The notes beneath the pieces are model-generated. The model made no database searches and had not been told where the DNA came from. It was given only the letters and a program-made list of their open reading frames with translations. Position numbers and translations under genes: made by a program. From contig CAZAGT010000239.1 in assembly GCA_964484515.1 (NCBI GenBank), forward strand, positions 1-8,021: a stretch of 8,021 nt of DNA, in the 5' to 3' direction. This document shows, piece by piece, positions 6,922 to 8,021 of this stretch (position 1 is the stretch's first letter; every line of letters begins with the position of its first letter). Source of the DNA: CAZAGT01 sp964484515. Its GTDB lineage: Bacteria; Desulfobacterota; DSM-4660; Desulfatiglandales; HGW-15.

Positions 6922-7700
6922 CCCTATTCAAGGCAGCCACATTCAATACGAACTCTATTCGCGCCAGGGTTCCGATCATTACGGACTGGTTGCAGCAGGA
7001 GCGCCCCGATATCCTCTGCCTACAGGAGACCAAGGTCCAGGATAAAGAATTTCCGACGGATACCTTCAAGGCGCATGGGTACCACGTCACATTCTGGGGA
7101 CAGAAGTCCTACAACGGTGTTGCGATGATCGGCAAACACCCGATGGTCGATATCCGCCGGGGACTTTACGGGGAGGAGGGAGAAGAAGCTCGTTTTATGA
7201 GCACCACGATCCGGGATATACCGGTCATTGGGGTTTACGTCCCGCAGGGGTTTGCACCGGGCACAGAGAAGTTCGTCTACAAGCTGCAATGGCTGAGAGA
7301 TCTCCTGGCTCTGCTCAGGGGGGAGTATCTGTCGGATGCGCCGCTCCTGCTCATGGGAGATTTCAACGTGGCGCTGGAGCCCATGGATGTTTACGATCCC
7401 GAGGGCTTGCGCGGGGAGGTCGGATTTCATCCGGAAGAGCAGGCGATTTTGCGCGAGTACTTTGCGTGGGGACTCGTGGACATCTTTCGTAAGCACCATT
7501 CAGAGGGAAATCAGTTCACGTTCTGGGATTATAGAATCCCTAATGCCCTGAAACGAAAGATGGGTTGGCGGATCGATTATATCCTGGCGACGAGGCCCCT
7601 GGCCGAAACGTCGCACCGGGCCTGGATCGACACGGATGCACGCGCCCGGGCAAAGCCCTCCGACCACACCTTTTTGGTGGCAGAATTCGACCTTCATTGA
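6918..7700 (+). CDS. xth: Exodeoxyribonuclease III / AP endonuclease
   Basis: A 260-residue enzyme of the EEP superfamily that incises DNA 5' to abasic sites and removes 3' blocking groups in base-excision repair; family members also have 3'-5' exonuclease activity. All diagnostic motifs are visible in order. N10 lies in FNTNSIRAR and E37 in LQETK is the metal ligand. YNGVAM is near 65, Y107 is in GVYVPQG, and D148/N150 are in MGDFN. WRIDYI follows at 217-222, and the D249-H250 catalytic pair is in PSDH. Length and motif spacing match the E. coli XthA/ExoA group, so it should be active. It starts in the ATGA overlap with the M48 protease gene and has a near-perfect ribosome-binding site, so both are translated from one message. 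No functional link between the two is known to me; shared expression could reflect a stress role or simple co-location. Confidence 0.95.
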   Translation: MTLFKAATFNTNSIRARVPIITDWLQQERPDILCLQETKVQDKEFPTDTFKAHGYHVTFWGQKSYNGVAMIGKHPMVDIRRGLYGEEGEEARFMSTTIRDIPVIGVYVPQGFAPGTEKFVYKLQWLRDLLALLRGEYLSDAPLLLMGDFNVALEPMDVYDPEGLRGEVGFHPEEQAILREYFAWGLVDIFRKHHSEGNQFTFWDYRIPNALKRKMGWRIDYILATRPLAETSHRAWIDTDARARAKPSDHTFLVAEFDLH

Positions 7701-7724
7701 ACGAAAACGCTCAATTCATAGGAG

Positions 7725-7850
7725 TCAGAAGTCGGAAGCCAGCCCCGCCGCTTGGCGCGGGAGCGGACAGCTTGATCGATCGGCAAACTTCATGATAGCG
7801 GTACTTGAATTTGACATCTTCAGGTCTTTCGAGTTGAGTTGCCCGGTCAT
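7725..7850 (-). CDS. Putative 41-residue small ORF borne on repeat copy B
   Basis: On the minus strand, ATG at 7850 follows a Shine-Dalgarno-like AAAAGAG with a short C-rich spacer. The frame is open for 41 codons to TGA at 7725-7727, beginning MTGQLNSKDLKM. The same SD-spacer-ATG arrangement occurs in both arms of copy A. The right arm of copy A keeps an equal-length frame with one TGA. The left arm of copy A, on the minus strand from 4755 to 4717, gives MTGRGGIKDLLS and stops. I know of no family with this sequence. The recurrence of SD, ATG and the MTG...KDL start argues for more than chance, but substitutions do not show a clear coding bias, so this remains a weak call. Confidence 0.25.
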   Translation of the reverse strand: MTGQLNSKDLKMSNSSTAIMKFADRSSCPLPRQAAGLASDF

Positions 7851-8021
7851 GGGGGTCTCTTTTCAAAGATGAGGAATTGTGTGCGTGGTCTCGGCGTAAG
7901 GCGCTACCCGAGGCGGCCGGAAGGCCTCCGCGGAATAGGCCGGACTGAGAGCCTTGGCGCGTTCTTCGAGTCTGCTCCGGCCGCCTTGCTTGCAAGCTTC
8001 TTCAGCGTTCGAGCGGGTAAC
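7738..8021 (-). repeat. Palindromic intergenic repeat element, copy B (inverted, cut by window end)
   Basis: Read on the minus strand, 8021 down to about 7768 aligns without gaps to 4782-5035 of copy A, about 83% identical by hand count, with weaker similarity on to about 7738. A run of 52 identical bases (7897-7948 against 4855-4906) covers the GC-rich core. The GCTTGCAAGC palindrome and the inverted AGGCGGCCGG pair are kept. The second arm should lie just beyond the window. Together with the stem-loop at 7743-7761 the element accounts for nearly the whole 321-bp stretch after the nuclease gene; I see no conventional gene there. Confidence 0.8.
7743..7761 (+). other. GC-rich stem-loop downstream of xth
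   Basis: CCC-CGCC, loop GCTT, GGCG-C-GGG forms a seven-pair stem with one bulged C, 42 nt after the nuclease stop. It lacks a following T tract, so an intrinsic terminator is not supported. It lies at the outer edge of repeat copy B and may belong to that element. Confidence 0.4.

Noticed and set aside
1..8021. CRISPR array, tRNA, rRNA or phage genes
   Set aside because: No regularly spaced short repeats, cloverleaf-like sequences, rRNA signatures or phage structural motifs were seen on either strand.

Overview
The window carries five protein-coding genes, all on the + strand, in two tight groups. Two intergenic stretches hold copies of an unusual palindromic repeat. Two-component activase/dehydratase proteins related to 2-hydroxyacyl-CoA dehydratase and benzoyl-CoA reductase systems point to an anaerobic bacterium. 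The moderately high G+C and the style of the intergenic repeats suggest a Desulfobacterota (Syntrophia/Syntrophobacteria-like) genome. That placement is an inference from gene content, not a measured result. A run of ten N at 2050-2059 shows that this is a draft or metagenome scaffold.

Region 1 (1-4636): the window opens inside a gene for an acyl-CoA dehydratase activase-like ATPase fused to a DUF2229-type region. A separate gene for an HgdB-like iron-sulfur protein follows 44 nt later, with the N-gap inside a conserved cysteine region. The gene for ribonuclease G (rng) comes next and overlaps the HgdB-like stop codon through a GTGA junction. In many anaerobes the first two parts are one long polypeptide; here they are two genes broken at the domain boundary. 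Together they should form an ATP-driven low-potential electron-transfer system whose substrate cannot be read from this window.

Region 2 (4637-5082): 446 bp without a conventional gene. It holds a short fragment resembling a dispersed intergenic repeat (about 4641-4706) and a complete copy (A, about 4711-5065) of a palindromic element. The element is built as two inverted copies of a unit that starts with a strong Shine-Dalgarno-ATG, placed around a GC-rich, hairpin-prone core.

Region 3 (5083-7700): a two-gene operon. The first gene encodes a polytopic membrane M48 zinc metalloprotease with a C-terminal TPR domain. The second encodes an exonuclease III-family AP endonuclease, coupled by an ATGA overlap and a perfect AGGAGG site.

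Region 4 (7701-8021): a second copy (B) of the palindromic element, inverted relative to copy A and cut by the window end. The two copies align without gaps over at least 254 bp at roughly 83% identity (hand count) and bracket the protease-nuclease operon with the same end facing inward. This repeat system is the least explained part of the window.
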